A model generated the notes under the pieces. The model made no database searches. It was not told where the DNA came from and saw only the letters and a program-made list of their open reading frames with translations. From Streptomyces diastatochromogenes (GTDB taxonomy: Bacteria > Actinomycetota > Actinomycetes > Streptomycetales > Streptomycetaceae), in NCBI GenBank assembly GCA_001550305.1, contig LRTP01000295.1, forward strand, positions 1 through 47,043: 47,043 nucleotides of DNA. The letters run 5' to 3'. Below, one piece after another: positions 9,301 to 16,873 of this stretch. The position numbers and the translations under genes were made by a program. How positions within the stretch are numbered: position 1 is the stretch's first letter; every line of letters begins with the position of its first letter.

Positions 9301-9599
9301 CCGGCGACGCGGGCTACCGCACCTTCACGGTCCGCCCGGACGGCCGTACGGGCGTGGACTGGGCCCGTACCTCGGTGCGGACCGTGCGCGGCCGGGCGGC
9401 GGCGGCGTGGTCCGTCGTGGACGGGACGACGCGGCTGTCGGTGGGAGTGCCGGTCGGGGCGACGGCGGAGGTGCATGTGCCGGCGGCCGACCGCTCGGCC
9501 GTCGCGTCGCCGGCCGGTGCGAAGTGGGTGCGCTCGGAGCCGGGGTTCGTCGTGTACACGGTGCCGCACGGGAGTTGGGAGTTCGTGGCGCGCGCCTGA
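6324..9599 (+). CDS. Secreted alpha-L-rhamnosidase, GH78 family
   Basis: This 1091-residue enzyme is predicted to release terminal alpha-L-rhamnose from plant glycosides or polysaccharides. The N-terminus carries a Tat-type signal (NRRVFLR at 6-12, then an Ala/Gly-rich hydrophobic stretch and ASA cleavage region). Beta-sandwich domains follow (fibronectin-like N-terminal domain; FTLYVDGQQV carbohydrate-binding-like domain; a further segment including WRITDGPTLSNSLYAGETYD). The (alpha/alpha)6 catalytic domain contains DTPVYEKNGWTGDAQ, the GH78 signature with acidic residues, and WDNGADTMWEMW-like sequence further on. A C-terminal beta domain ends the protein. The length is normal for GH78. GAGGGG precedes the ATG. 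It is divergent from the serine hydrolase. Confidence 0.93.
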   Translation: MAKDWNRRVFLRSSVAGAGATVALGPGGAHTASATPGASADAPREDGLRIDRTTVEYAETLLGTEVEHPRLTWESTAPGRGARQSAYRVQVALTEKDLREGRRLVWDSGRVESDRSVGIAYAGPALRPRTRYHWQVRVWDGDGRPSAWSAPRWWETTLPTDGWQGFWIGAAALPEPPGFDGASWIWSPGSTTGSAPVGPRWFRTATTLPAGSEVRRARLVATADDDFTLYVDGQQVLYQPQQTDAWRTGHLAEVTEQVRGASGGRIVVAAVATNRDNGSANPGGLLLRLIVETTSGDTVELVTGDGWRCVDSEQQGWQRPDFDDTGWSGAAVLAPWGQGPWGTGVSVSVPEQPAPLLRRTFNVPKDVVRARLHISGLAYYEAEINGVRVGRQVLDPGFTDYEETVLYAVHDVTDRVRRGANAIGVTLGRGFFGLTSPTAWNWNRAPWHGEPRLLAQLEMDHPDGSRTTVATDGTWRITDGPTLSNSLYAGETYDARRAPRDWTRPGFDDRSWQEAQRQTAPKGTLRAQGHDPIEVAETIRPVDIRELSQGVYVVDMGRTLAGWTRLTVRAEAGTTVRLVHGERLNSDGSVLARNDLVPGRCQTDEYVCAGGGADEVWEPRFSYKGFRYVQVSGLPAKPGPEQVLGRVVHTRVASTSTFSCSEPFYEQLDRAMRRTVLNNLHGIPTDTPVYEKNGWTGDAQLGAPVMAYAFGVHRFLTKWLGDLRDSQNAEGQLPVIVPSGGWGYHDLAPAPEWTTVYPFLLREMYRVYGDERLARDHWAPLVRYLDWEIGRLQDGLAVTALGDWLPPGYGGNPPEDTRLTATAYLHRALTGTAELADLLGDTEVAARYRKTAAALKEAFNAAFLGADGHYRTAKDPDYRQTSNCLPLAFGLVPPGARASVVDSLLADIARRGNHLNTGALGTSVLLRELSAQGHPEVAHALATQRTYPGWGYWFDNGADTMWEMWPLDSRSRDHYFLGTVVQWLYENVAGLRPGDAGYRTFTVRPDGRTGVDWARTSVRTVRGRAAAAWSVVDGTTRLSVGVPVGATAEVHVPAADRSAVASPAGAKWVRSEPGFVVYTVPHGSWEFVARA

Positions 9600-9707
9600 G
9601 CCGTACCCGGGGACGCCGCGGCAGGTCGGTGCGGGCAGGGGCGGAGGGGTTGTGCGGGCCGTGTCAGAGGGTTGCGCAGGCGCTGTGAGGGCTTGTCGGA
9701 TCGCCGC

Positions 9708-9713
9708 CATAAT
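9708..9713 (+). promoter_or_regulatory. Candidate -10 box for a leaderless pobA-like transcript
   Basis: CATAAT ends 6 nt before the ATG at 9720, so transcription would begin at or next to the start codon. There is no Shine-Dalgarno sequence before that ATG, which fits a leaderless mRNA, common in Streptomyces. No good -35 was found at the usual spacing. Confidence 0.45.
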
Positions 9714-9719
9714 GCCGAA

Positions 9720-10955
9720 ATGATCAACCCCTCCCCCACATCCGCGCCGGCGCCGCGCGTCCCCGTCGTCATCATCGGTGCGGGACCTGCCGGGCTCACC
9801 GTCGCCAACATCCTGCGGGCCGCGTCCGTCGACTGCGTGGTCCTGGAGACCGAGAGCCGGGAGTTCGTCGAACAGCGGCCCCGCGCCGGATTCATCGAGG
9901 AGTGGGCGGTGCGGGCGCTGCGTCATCGGGGGCTGGCCGACCGGCTGGTGGAGCGGGCACAGGCACACAGCGAGTGCGAGTTCCGGATCGACGGCGAGCA
10001 GCACCGCTTCCGCTACGCGACGCTGACCGGGGACCGGCACTTCGTCTATCCGCAGCCGCTGCTGGTGACGGACCTGGTACGCGAGTACGCCGACGTGAAG
10101 GGCGGCGAGATCCTTTTCGGTGTGCGGGACGTCGCCCTGCACGGCATCGACGGCGACCGCCCGACGGTGCTCTACACCGATCCGCGGACGGGTGAGCGCC
10201 GGCGGATCGACTGCGACATCGTCGCCGGCTGCGACGGCGCGCGCGGAGTGACCCGCGCCCATGTGGCCCCGGACCGGGGCACGGTGGCCCGGTACGACTA
10301 CGGGGTCGGCTGGCTGGCGCTGCTCGCCGAGGCACCGCCGTCCAGCGACTGCGTCGTCTTCGGTGTCCACCCGCGCGGCTTCGGCGCCCATATGGCCCGC
10401 AGCCCCGAGGTCACCCGCTACTACCTGGAGGTGGCGCCCGGTGAGGACCCGGAGAACTGGTCGCACGACCGCGTCTGGTCGGAGCTGCACGCCCGGCTGT
10501 CGGCCACCGGAGCCCCGGCTCTCACCGAGGGGCCGCTGATCGAGAAACGCGTCCTCGACATGCACAGTTACGTCGTGGAGCCGATGACGTACGGGCGGCT
10601 GTTCCTGGCCGGAGACTCCGCGCACCTCGTCGCGCCGATCGCCGCGAAGGGCATGAACCTCGCGCTGCACGACGCCCTGCTGCTGGCCGACGCGCTCGTC
10701 GCCTACTACCTCAGAGGGGACGCCGACGGACTGCGCGGCTACTCGGCGGCCTGTCTGCGGCGGGTGTGGGAGTACCAGGAATTCTCCCGGTGGTTCGCGG
10801 AGTTGCTGCACGGACCGTCCTCGGGCGATCCCTTCCGGGCGGGTTCCGCGCGAGCCCGCCTCCGACGGATCCTCGGCTCACCCGCGGCGGCGGCCACCTT
10901 CGCCGAGTCGTACATCGGCAAGGTCACCGGCCCGATGGCCATGACGACACCGTGA
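9720..10955 (+). CDS. pobA: 4-hydroxybenzoate 3-monooxygenase-like flavoprotein
   Basis: The 411-residue class A flavin monooxygenase is predicted to convert 4-hydroxybenzoate to protocatechuate with NAD(P)H and O2. The FAD motif GAGPAG is at residues 20-25, the DG motif appears as GCDGARGVTR, and the GD motif reads LFLAGDSAHLVAPIAAKGMNLALHDA, whose AKGMN stretch closely follows the PobA pattern. An internal RPRAGFIEEWAVRALRHRGLADRL segment also matches PobA. The length is close to the usual ~395. It stands alone: no pobR regulator and no protocatechuate (pca) genes were recognised in the window. The start is ATG 9720, with leaderless features. Confidence 0.85.
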   Translation: MINPSPTSAPAPRVPVVIIGAGPAGLTVANILRAASVDCVVLETESREFVEQRPRAGFIEEWAVRALRHRGLADRLVERAQAHSECEFRIDGEQHRFRYATLTGDRHFVYPQPLLVTDLVREYADVKGGEILFGVRDVALHGIDGDRPTVLYTDPRTGERRRIDCDIVAGCDGARGVTRAHVAPDRGTVARYDYGVGWLALLAEAPPSSDCVVFGVHPRGFGAHMARSPEVTRYYLEVAPGEDPENWSHDRVWSELHARLSATGAPALTEGPLIEKRVLDMHSYVVEPMTYGRLFLAGDSAHLVAPIAAKGMNLALHDALLLADALVAYYLRGDADGLRGYSAACLRRVWEYQEFSRWFAELLHGPSSGDPFRAGSARARLRRILGSPAAAATFAESYIGKVTGPMAMTTP

Positions 10956-10981
10956 GATGAACGGCAGTGGAGATGCGGCCT

Positions 10982-11018
10982 GAATTCTTCGCACGGGTGC
11001 GCTACGCGCAAAGAATTC
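10982..11018. terminator. Inverted repeat downstream of pobA-like gene
   Basis: GAATTCTTCGCAC and GCGCAAAGAATTC form an interrupted stem around a short loop, 27 nt past the stop. A second dyad, CGGGGCCCCG, follows at about 11026-11035. Together they probably end the upstream transcript. There is no T-run, as usual in this genus. Confidence 0.55.
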
Positions 11019-11119
11019 CGGAAATCGGGGCCCCGGAATCGCCCGCCTTTGAACACACAACGTCACACCCGCCGTACAACCGGGAAAGGTGAGAGTCCGG
11101 TGCGCAGCGAGGGATGACC

Positions 11120-12760
11120 ATGGTCAAGGTGCAAGTCTCCACGAATGAGTTGGTCGCCGGAAGATACCGACTGCTGGAGGGTGTCCACCACGAGGAGGGG
11201 CGTGAGGGGTGGCACGGTCAGGACGTCGAGTCCGAGCGGCCGGTCACCCTGACGCGCTCCCGACTCCCTGCCCATCTCCGTGAGGAGGCGGAGCTGCGCA
11301 CCGCCGTCCGGATCACCCGGGAGTCCGAGGCCCTGGGGCTGGTCTGCCCCGGGCGGGTGTCCGTCGTCATCGATGTCGTCGAGGACAAGGACTTCCTCTG
11401 GACGGTCACGGCACGGCCGGAGGGCGTTCCGCTGAGCGCGCTCCTCGGGCACGGTCCGGTGGACTACGTCCGCGCGGCCCGGCTCGGGCTCGGTGTCCTC
11501 GACGTCCTGGGCGCGGCCCATCAGGAAGGGATCACACACGGCGACCTCAGCCCCGGCCAGGTGTGGGTGGAGGAGCGCGGCGGGGTCACGGTGGCCGGCT
11601 TCGGGCTGATGGGGGCCAGCGCCTCTCCGCGCGTCACGGCACCGTCGTACGCCTCTCCCGAGCAGGCCCGTGGCGAGGGCGGTGGACCGGCCACGGACCT
11701 GTGGGCGCTGGGCGCGATCATGTACGAGATGGTCGAGGGCCGGCCGGCCATCCGGGACCGGGGAGGGCTCGAAGCGACGTTCCGCGCCGTGGAACGGCTG
11801 CCCATCCGGGCCCCGTTGAGCGCCGGGCCACTCGGTCCGGCCATTCAGGGGCTCCTGCGCAGGGATCCGGTGGAGCGGGTGCCCGAGTCGGTCGTGCGGG
11901 AGGCACTCACGCGCATTCTCAAGGCGGAACTCGACGAGGACTCGATGCCCACCGAGACCCTGCCGGTCTTCCGGGACCTCGACGCCCCGCCGGCGAGGCG
12001 GGTGTGGGGCAAGGTGCCCCTCAGCCGCCCGGTGCTGCTGGGCGGGGCGCTGGCCGTGACGGTCGTCTGCTTCGCCGGACTCACCGCGGCGGGCGGTCTG
12101 TCCGAGCGCGGCACCTCCGCGTCCGGTCCCGCGTCGTCCCCCAAGGTTTCCGCCACACCGTCGCCCACGCCGAGCGCCTCGCCCAGCAGCACCGTTGCCC
12201 AGCCGGCCCCGTCGACGTCCTCCTCCCCAAGCTCTTCCTCATCCGCCTCCGCCTCCCCGTCGCCGTCGCCGTCCCACACCCTCACCGACGATCCGCCGAC
12301 CGGCTTCTTCCGCTACACCGCGCCCCAGGGCTTCTCCGTCGCACTGCCCAAGGGCTGGAAGCCGGTACGGACCGAGAGTTCCGCCGACGGCTCCTATCGG
12401 GTCACGCTCGGCGCGAGCGGCGACCCCCGCACGCTGGTCGTCACCTACAGCACCCAGCTCACCTCGGACCCCGTCGCGGTCTGGCGCGAGGTGGACACCT
12501 CGCTGCGCGGCGACTCCATCGCGTACGAACGGCTGGGTGACATCCGCGCCGTCACCTACCAGGGCTACAAGGGTGCGGACATGGAGTGGCTTTCGACGAA
12601 CGACGGGGTCCGTGAGCGCACGTTCGGGCGCGGCTACCTCATCGGTGACCACGAGGGCTTCTCGCTCAGGTGGACGACCCCGGCCGCCGACTGGGACACC
12701 GCCGCCGACCGGGCCGCCCTGACCACCTTCCTGCGGACCTTCAAGGGCGGATCACAGTGA
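11120..12760 (+). CDS. Membrane-anchored Ser/Thr kinase-fold protein, probable pseudokinase
   Basis: The 546-residue protein has a PknB-like kinase fold (about 10-270), one membrane helix (about 304-326), a Ser/Pro linker (about 330-397) and an extracytoplasmic domain of about 150 residues. Catalytic motifs are broken: the expected HRDLKPxN is HGDLSPGQ (140-147, the helper Lys and metal-binding Asn both lost), DFG is AGF (159-161, metal Asp lost), and the VAIK lysine is replaced in PVTLTRSRL. ASPEQ and DLWALG are kept, so the fold is intact. It is therefore predicted to bind partners or nucleotide rather than phosphorylate. GAGGG lies 6 nt before ATG 11120; the ATG at 11114 touches it and is less likely. 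Its 3' end overlaps the convergent gene by 9 nt. Confidence 0.8.
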   Translation: MVKVQVSTNELVAGRYRLLEGVHHEEGREGWHGQDVESERPVTLTRSRLPAHLREEAELRTAVRITRESEALGLVCPGRVSVVIDVVEDKDFLWTVTARPEGVPLSALLGHGPVDYVRAARLGLGVLDVLGAAHQEGITHGDLSPGQVWVEERGGVTVAGFGLMGASASPRVTAPSYASPEQARGEGGGPATDLWALGAIMYEMVEGRPAIRDRGGLEATFRAVERLPIRAPLSAGPLGPAIQGLLRRDPVERVPESVVREALTRILKAELDEDSMPTETLPVFRDLDAPPARRVWGKVPLSRPVLLGGALAVTVVCFAGLTAAGGLSERGTSASGPASSPKVSATPSPTPSASPSSTVAQPAPSTSSSPSSSSSASASPSPSPSHTLTDDPPTGFFRYTAPQGFSVALPKGWKPVRTESSADGSYRVTLGASGDPRTLVVTYSTQLTSDPVAVWREVDTSLRGDSIAYERLGDIRAVTYQGYKGADMEWLSTNDGVRERTFGRGYLIGDHEGFSLRWTTPAADWDTAADRAALTTFLRTFKGGSQ

Positions 12761-15700
12761 ACCCGTATGGCAACAGCCGTCCTTGCGCATCAGCCGCCCC
12801 ACTTCGAGCCAGTCGTCCTCGGTCACGTCGCGCCACCGCTCCGACGCCGAGACCTTCGACGGCGGCTCGAAAGCGGCCACCAGGTCCTGCGTCACGTACG
12901 GCGTTCCGCCCCTCAGCACCGACACCGTGCGGACGAGGGTGTCGAAGTCCTCGAAGGGATCGCCGTCCACCACCGTGAGATCGGCGAGTTTCCCCGGTTC
13001 TACGGTGCCGAGGTCGCCGTCGAGGCCGAAGAGGCGGGCCGGCAGGACGGTCGCGGTGCGCAGCGCCCCGGCCGGGGACAGCCCGCCGCGGTGCAGGGCC
13101 CGCAGACCCAGGTGCAGGGAGAGCCCTACCGGTACGAGCGGCTGGTCCGTACCGAGCGCGACGAGACCGCCCGCGGCCAGCACCCGCCGGTAGACGTCCG
13201 TCTCGGTGCGCAGGGTGGCCAGTTGGGCCGCGGTGGGCGGCACGCCCGCGGACCGCCGTACGGCGGCGGAGTCCCACGGGGGCATGACGACGGTGACGCG
13301 GGTGTCGTCGGCGAGCCCCGGATCGGCGCCGAGCAGCGGCGCGGAGGTGAACGGCGTGGCGACGAGGGCGAAGTTGGCGCCCTGCCCGGTGTAGATCTCC
13401 ACGACGTCCTCGTAGGCCCGTCCGGTCGCGCTCACCGCGTGTCCGAACTCCCCGCGCTGGGTGGCCAGCAGATGGGTCGTCAGGTTCTGTCCGCTCTGGA
13501 CGCCGGGTGACAGGAGATGGCTCCCCGAGCGCACCCCGAGCCGTTCGTGGGCGAATCGCGCCGCTTCCTCCATCACCCAACTCGGCGCTCGCACATAGGT
13601 CTTGACGAAGTCCCAGTCGAGGGCCGCACCCCGCTCCAGCGACCGGCGCAGACCGTCCCTCGTGCGGTGGGCGCGCCCCATGCTGTAGGCGACCCGCGAG
13701 CCGTCGAGGAGTTCGCCGGTGGTCAGCAGGCGGGGTCCTGCGAGCTGACCGACGGCCACCGCCTCGCGGATGCGGGCCTGCTCGTAGGCGAATCCGCCCA
13801 GGGAGACGGCGGTCGTGATCCCGTAGGTCAGTTGACCGACGGTCTGGCGGCCTCCGTAGGTGCTCTGCCAGGGGTGGGTGTGGGTGTCCCACAGCCCGGG
13901 GATCACGGTGCGGTTCGAGGCGTCGATCCTGCGGAGGGCGCCACGGCCGTGGGCCCGGTGCGGCGCGACTTCGGCGACGCGTCCGCCGCGTACGACGATG
14001 TCCACGTCGTCCCTGACCGACTCGCCGGTGCCGTCCCACAGGCGCCCGGCGTGCACCACCGTGTCGGCGGGGGCGGGCCTGTGTTGGTCGAGCGGGACCC
14101 GGACGGTGCGGCGGTCGTGCCCGTCGATGCCGATGAGCCGCAGGCGGCCCGCCGAGAGGTACAGGAGAGTTTTCGAGTCGCCGGACCAGGAGGGGTGGTC
14201 GGCGGGTTCGGTGGCGAGGGTGCGCGGGGCGCCGGTCGGGGTGCCGTCGGGGGCGACGGGCAGCAGGCACAGCGCGGACTCGACGACGACCGCCATCCAG
14301 CGTCCGTCGGGTGCCCAGACGGGTCCGGAGTCGTAGCGGTCGGCGATGCAGACGTGGGGTGCGACGGCGTGGAGGCGGTCGGTGCCGGTCGTGGTGTCGA
14401 CGATCCGGATGACGTTGTAGCCCTCGCGGAAGCGGAGGTTGAGGCGGTTGCGGTCGCACAGCGCGAGGTATCTGCCGTCGGGCGACCAGCTGGGGCGGCC
14501 GGGCAGCCCGCCGCCGCCGAGCGGGGTCACCAGGACGCGTTCCGCACCGCTGTCCAGATCGCGCAGGACGAGCCTTCCGGTCATGTCGAGACAGGCGAGC
14601 CGCTTCCCGTCGGGCGAGAGCGCGGGATGGACGCGCCCGCCCGTGGCGAGCGCGGTCTCCTCGCCGGTGGCGAGATCGCGGCGGTACACGCCGAGCAGTC
14701 CGTCGCGGTCGTCGGCGTACACGAGGGTCCGTCCGTCGCGTGCCCAGACCGGCGCGAGCAGATAGCGGGTGGGCCCGGACTTGCGCAGTCGCTCGGGCGG
14801 GCGCCCGCCCGAGGTTCCGGCCAGCCAGAGCGAGTTGAGGGCGGCGAAGGCGATGCGCCGTCCGTCGGGGGACAGCGCGGGCAGGTGGATGCCCCGCACC
14901 GGGCGCACCCGCTCCTCGCCGAGGTCGTACTTCTTGGTCCGGTACCGCGGCCGGTCCACCGGCAGTTCGCCCTCGAAGGGGATCGGCTCGGTCCGCGCCG
15001 GCTTCTCCGGTCGTACGAGGGTGAAGTGGCCGTCCACGGTGAGGAGCAGTTCCCCCGTCGCGGTCCAGCGTGGCGGCACGGGTGCGAGGTCTCCGGCGAG
15101 CGCGACGGGCGTGCCGTCGACGACGAGGGCGCAGGAGGCGCTCGGGGCTGCGGTGACGCGCAGGTACGCGAGGCGGCGGCCGTCGGGGGCGAGGGCGGGG
15201 GTCATGACCTGTGCGGCCGTGGTCTCCGTGTGCTCGACGACGACCGGGCCCGCGGCGCCGGCCGGTACCGCGGCGATGGTGCGGGCTTCGAGGCCGGGCC
15301 CCGTGGGCAGGGTGACGGCCTTCGCGCGGACGAAGAGGACGCGCCTGCCGTCCGGCGACCAGGTGGGGTCGAAGTCCTCCCAGGGGCCGTCCTGCAGCGG
15401 GCCGTCCTGACCGGTGAGCCCGGTGACGCGGGTCAGTTCGCCGTTTGCCAGGTCCAGGACGTGGATGCGGTACGGGCTGCCCTCGACCGGGTCGCCGCCC
15501 CGCTCGGAGGCGAAGGCGATCCGGGTGCCGTCCGGTGACCAGGCCGGGGCGCGGTCGTCCCAGGGGCCGTCGGTGCGCTGCCGTACGTCCGAGCCGTCGG
15601 GGCGCATGGTCCACAGGTGGTAGCCGCCGCCCTGGTACGCGCAGAACGCGATGAGCTTGCCGTCCGGGGAGTGCGTGGGCCGGTCGGGTTCGAGGCCGGC

Positions 15701-16018
15701 CGGGGTGAGGGGCACGGCACGACCGCCGGTACGTGGGAGCGACCACAGCACATGCTGGATCTCGACGATCAGCCGGTCGCCGGCCGGCGAGAGCGTGGCC
15801 GCGCCGTTGGTGGCCTCCGAGAACGACAGGGAGAGCGCGGCGCGGCCGCTCGCCGCGGCCGGGACGGCGCTGCGGGCGGTGGGGGAAACGCCCACGACAC
15901 CCGCGACGCCTGCCGCGGCGAGGAGTTGACGACGGGAAGGACGAGAGAGAAGCGAGCGCGGGGAAAGCGGGGAGGGACGGGAGGTGGGGAAGGCTTCGGA
16001 GCTCCGGTCACGTTCCAT
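12752..16018 (-). CDS. Tat-exported beta-propeller (PD40) / amidohydrolase fusion
   Basis: The protein has 1088 residues. A Tat motif SRRQLL with an Ala/Gly/Val-rich core (about 28-50) indicates export. About eleven WSPDGxxIAF-type PD40/TolB-propeller repeats follow over roughly the first 600 residues. The C-terminal ~400 residues are an amidohydrolase: GLWDTHTHPWQ supplies the HxH metal pair, VKTY the bridging lysine, GSHLL and FGHAV further histidines, and ALGTDQP the catalytic Asp. Known relatives include prolidase/imidazolonepropionase-like enzymes; the substrate is unknown and may be a cyclic amide or peptide outside the cell. No clear ribosome-binding site was seen before the ATG at 16018, so the start is tentative. 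It is convergent with, and overlaps by 9 nt, the pseudokinase gene. Confidence 0.85.
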   Translation of the reverse strand: MERDRSSEAFPTSRPSPLSPRSLLSRPSRRQLLAAAGVAGVVGVSPTARSAVPAAASGRAALSLSFSEATNGAATLSPAGDRLIVEIQHVLWSLPRTGGRAVPLTPAGLEPDRPTHSPDGKLIAFCAYQGGGYHLWTMRPDGSDVRQRTDGPWDDRAPAWSPDGTRIAFASERGGDPVEGSPYRIHVLDLANGELTRVTGLTGQDGPLQDGPWEDFDPTWSPDGRRVLFVRAKAVTLPTGPGLEARTIAAVPAGAAGPVVVEHTETTAAQVMTPALAPDGRRLAYLRVTAAPSASCALVVDGTPVALAGDLAPVPPRWTATGELLLTVDGHFTLVRPEKPARTEPIPFEGELPVDRPRYRTKKYDLGEERVRPVRGIHLPALSPDGRRIAFAALNSLWLAGTSGGRPPERLRKSGPTRYLLAPVWARDGRTLVYADDRDGLLGVYRRDLATGEETALATGGRVHPALSPDGKRLACLDMTGRLVLRDLDSGAERVLVTPLGGGGLPGRPSWSPDGRYLALCDRNRLNLRFREGYNVIRIVDTTTGTDRLHAVAPHVCIADRYDSGPVWAPDGRWMAVVVESALCLLPVAPDGTPTGAPRTLATEPADHPSWSGDSKTLLYLSAGRLRLIGIDGHDRRTVRVPLDQHRPAPADTVVHAGRLWDGTGESVRDDVDIVVRGGRVAEVAPHRAHGRGALRRIDASNRTVIPGLWDTHTHPWQSTYGGRQTVGQLTYGITTAVSLGGFAYEQARIREAVAVGQLAGPRLLTTGELLDGSRVAYSMGRAHRTRDGLRRSLERGAALDWDFVKTYVRAPSWVMEEAARFAHERLGVRSGSHLLSPGVQSGQNLTTHLLATQRGEFGHAVSATGRAYEDVVEIYTGQGANFALVATPFTSAPLLGADPGLADDTRVTVVMPPWDSAAVRRSAGVPPTAAQLATLRTETDVYRRVLAAGGLVALGTDQPLVPVGLSLHLGLRALHRGGLSPAGALRTATVLPARLFGLDGDLGTVEPGKLADLTVVDGDPFEDFDTLVRTVSVLRGGTPYVTQDLVAAFEPPSKVSASERWRDVTEDDWLEVGRLMRKDGCCHTGSL

Positions 16019-16152
16019 GACAGAGAACGCTTACTCATCTCAAAGCCCGGGAGCAACAGCGCCATTCAGGCCAAACAGGTACCTCCGGTACGCGAGGCCT
16101 TCCTCCCGACGCACCTCTTGTCGCCGCCCCGGCGTCGACCTAGACTCCTCTC

Positions 16153-16170
16153 TGAACTGAAGTTGGTTCA
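16153..16170. promoter_or_regulatory. TGAACT-type operator (site A)
   Basis: TGAACTGAAGTTGGTTCA lies 36 nt before the SDR start and shares the TGAACTGAA half with elements before other units of the catabolic island. With one flanking base each side, its arms CTGAAC/GTTCAG are perfectly inverted. Likely bound by the TetR protein at 21683-22309. Confidence 0.55.
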
Positions 16171-16205
16171 GTAGGTGTCTCGTGCCACGGACGGGAGCAG
16201 ACCGC

Positions 16206-16850
16206 ATGCTGGATTCGCTCGGTGGCAAGACCGCTCTCGTCACCGGCGCGGGCCAGGGCATCGGGCGGGCCATCGCCGTGGAGATGGCCCGCCAGGGGGC
16301 GTCGGCGGTGGCCGTCGCCGACCGGAACGCGCAGACCGCCGTTCTTACGGCCGAGTCGGTACGCGCCGCCGGGGCGAAGTCCGAGGAGGTCTGGGACGCG
16401 GTCTACGAGGTCAATCTCGAGGCCGCTTGGCCGACGACCAAGTTCGCGGCGCCGTATCTGCGCCGCTCACCGCACGGCCCCGCCATCGTCAACGCCGCGT
16501 CCGTCTCGGGCCTCGTCGGCTTCCCCGACTCCCCCGCCTACGGGGTCACCAAGGCCGGGGTCATCCATCTCACCAAGGTCACCGCCGTCGATCTCGCCCC
16601 GGTGCGCTGCAACTGCTTCTGCCCCGGTGTGATCGACACGCCTCTGGCGCAAGGTCACTTCGCCGCGGGCGAGGACCGGGACGCGTGGGAACGGGATTTG
16701 ACCGCACCACAGTTGGTGGACCGGCTGGGGCGCCCGGAGGAGGTGGCGCGGCCGGCCTGCTTCCTGGCGTCCGACAGCGCGGTGTTCATCACGGGTGCCG
16801 CGTATGTGATCGACGGCGGCGCGCTCGCCTGGCGCGGCGTCAAGGGCTGA
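16206..16850 (+). CDS. SDR-family dehydrogenase with internal deletion (probably inactive)
   Basis: At 214 residues this is about 40-50 shorter than a classical short-chain dehydrogenase. The NAD motif TGAGQGIG, the catalytic Ser (NAASVSG), YGVTK and the C-terminal GAAYVIDGG are present. After VRAAGAKS the sequence jumps straight to EEVWDAVYEVNL, so the segment that normally carries the Asp contacting adenine and the NNAG motif is missing, in frame. LAPVRCNCFCPG also looks two or three residues short of the usual pattern. The product may be unable to bind NAD(H) properly. ATG 16206 is chosen because GGGAG lies 8 nt upstream. It is followed 23 nt later by an intact SDR gene. Confidence 0.75.
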   Translation: MLDSLGGKTALVTGAGQGIGRAIAVEMARQGASAVAVADRNAQTAVLTAESVRAAGAKSEEVWDAVYEVNLEAAWPTTKFAAPYLRRSPHGPAIVNAASVSGLVGFPDSPAYGVTKAGVIHLTKVTAVDLAPVRCNCFCPGVIDTPLAQGHFAAGEDRDAWERDLTAPQLVDRLGRPEEVARPACFLASDSAVFITGAAYVIDGGALAWRGVKG

Positions 16851-16873
16851 CGAGGGAAGCGGGAGTGGTCGCG

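Noticed and set aside
6255..10811. Open frame of about 1518 codons on the minus strand, opposite the rhamnosidase and hydroxylase genes
   Set aside because: It mirrors the codon bias of the plus-strand genes; the translation is Arg/Gly/Val/His-rich without any domain, and the plus strand has clear GH78 and PobA motifs.
12741..15746. Open frame of about 1000 codons on the minus strand in another frame of the amidohydrolase gene
   Set aside because: Arg/Pro-rich translation and no motifs; the overlapping frame has Tat leader, propeller repeats and metal ligands.
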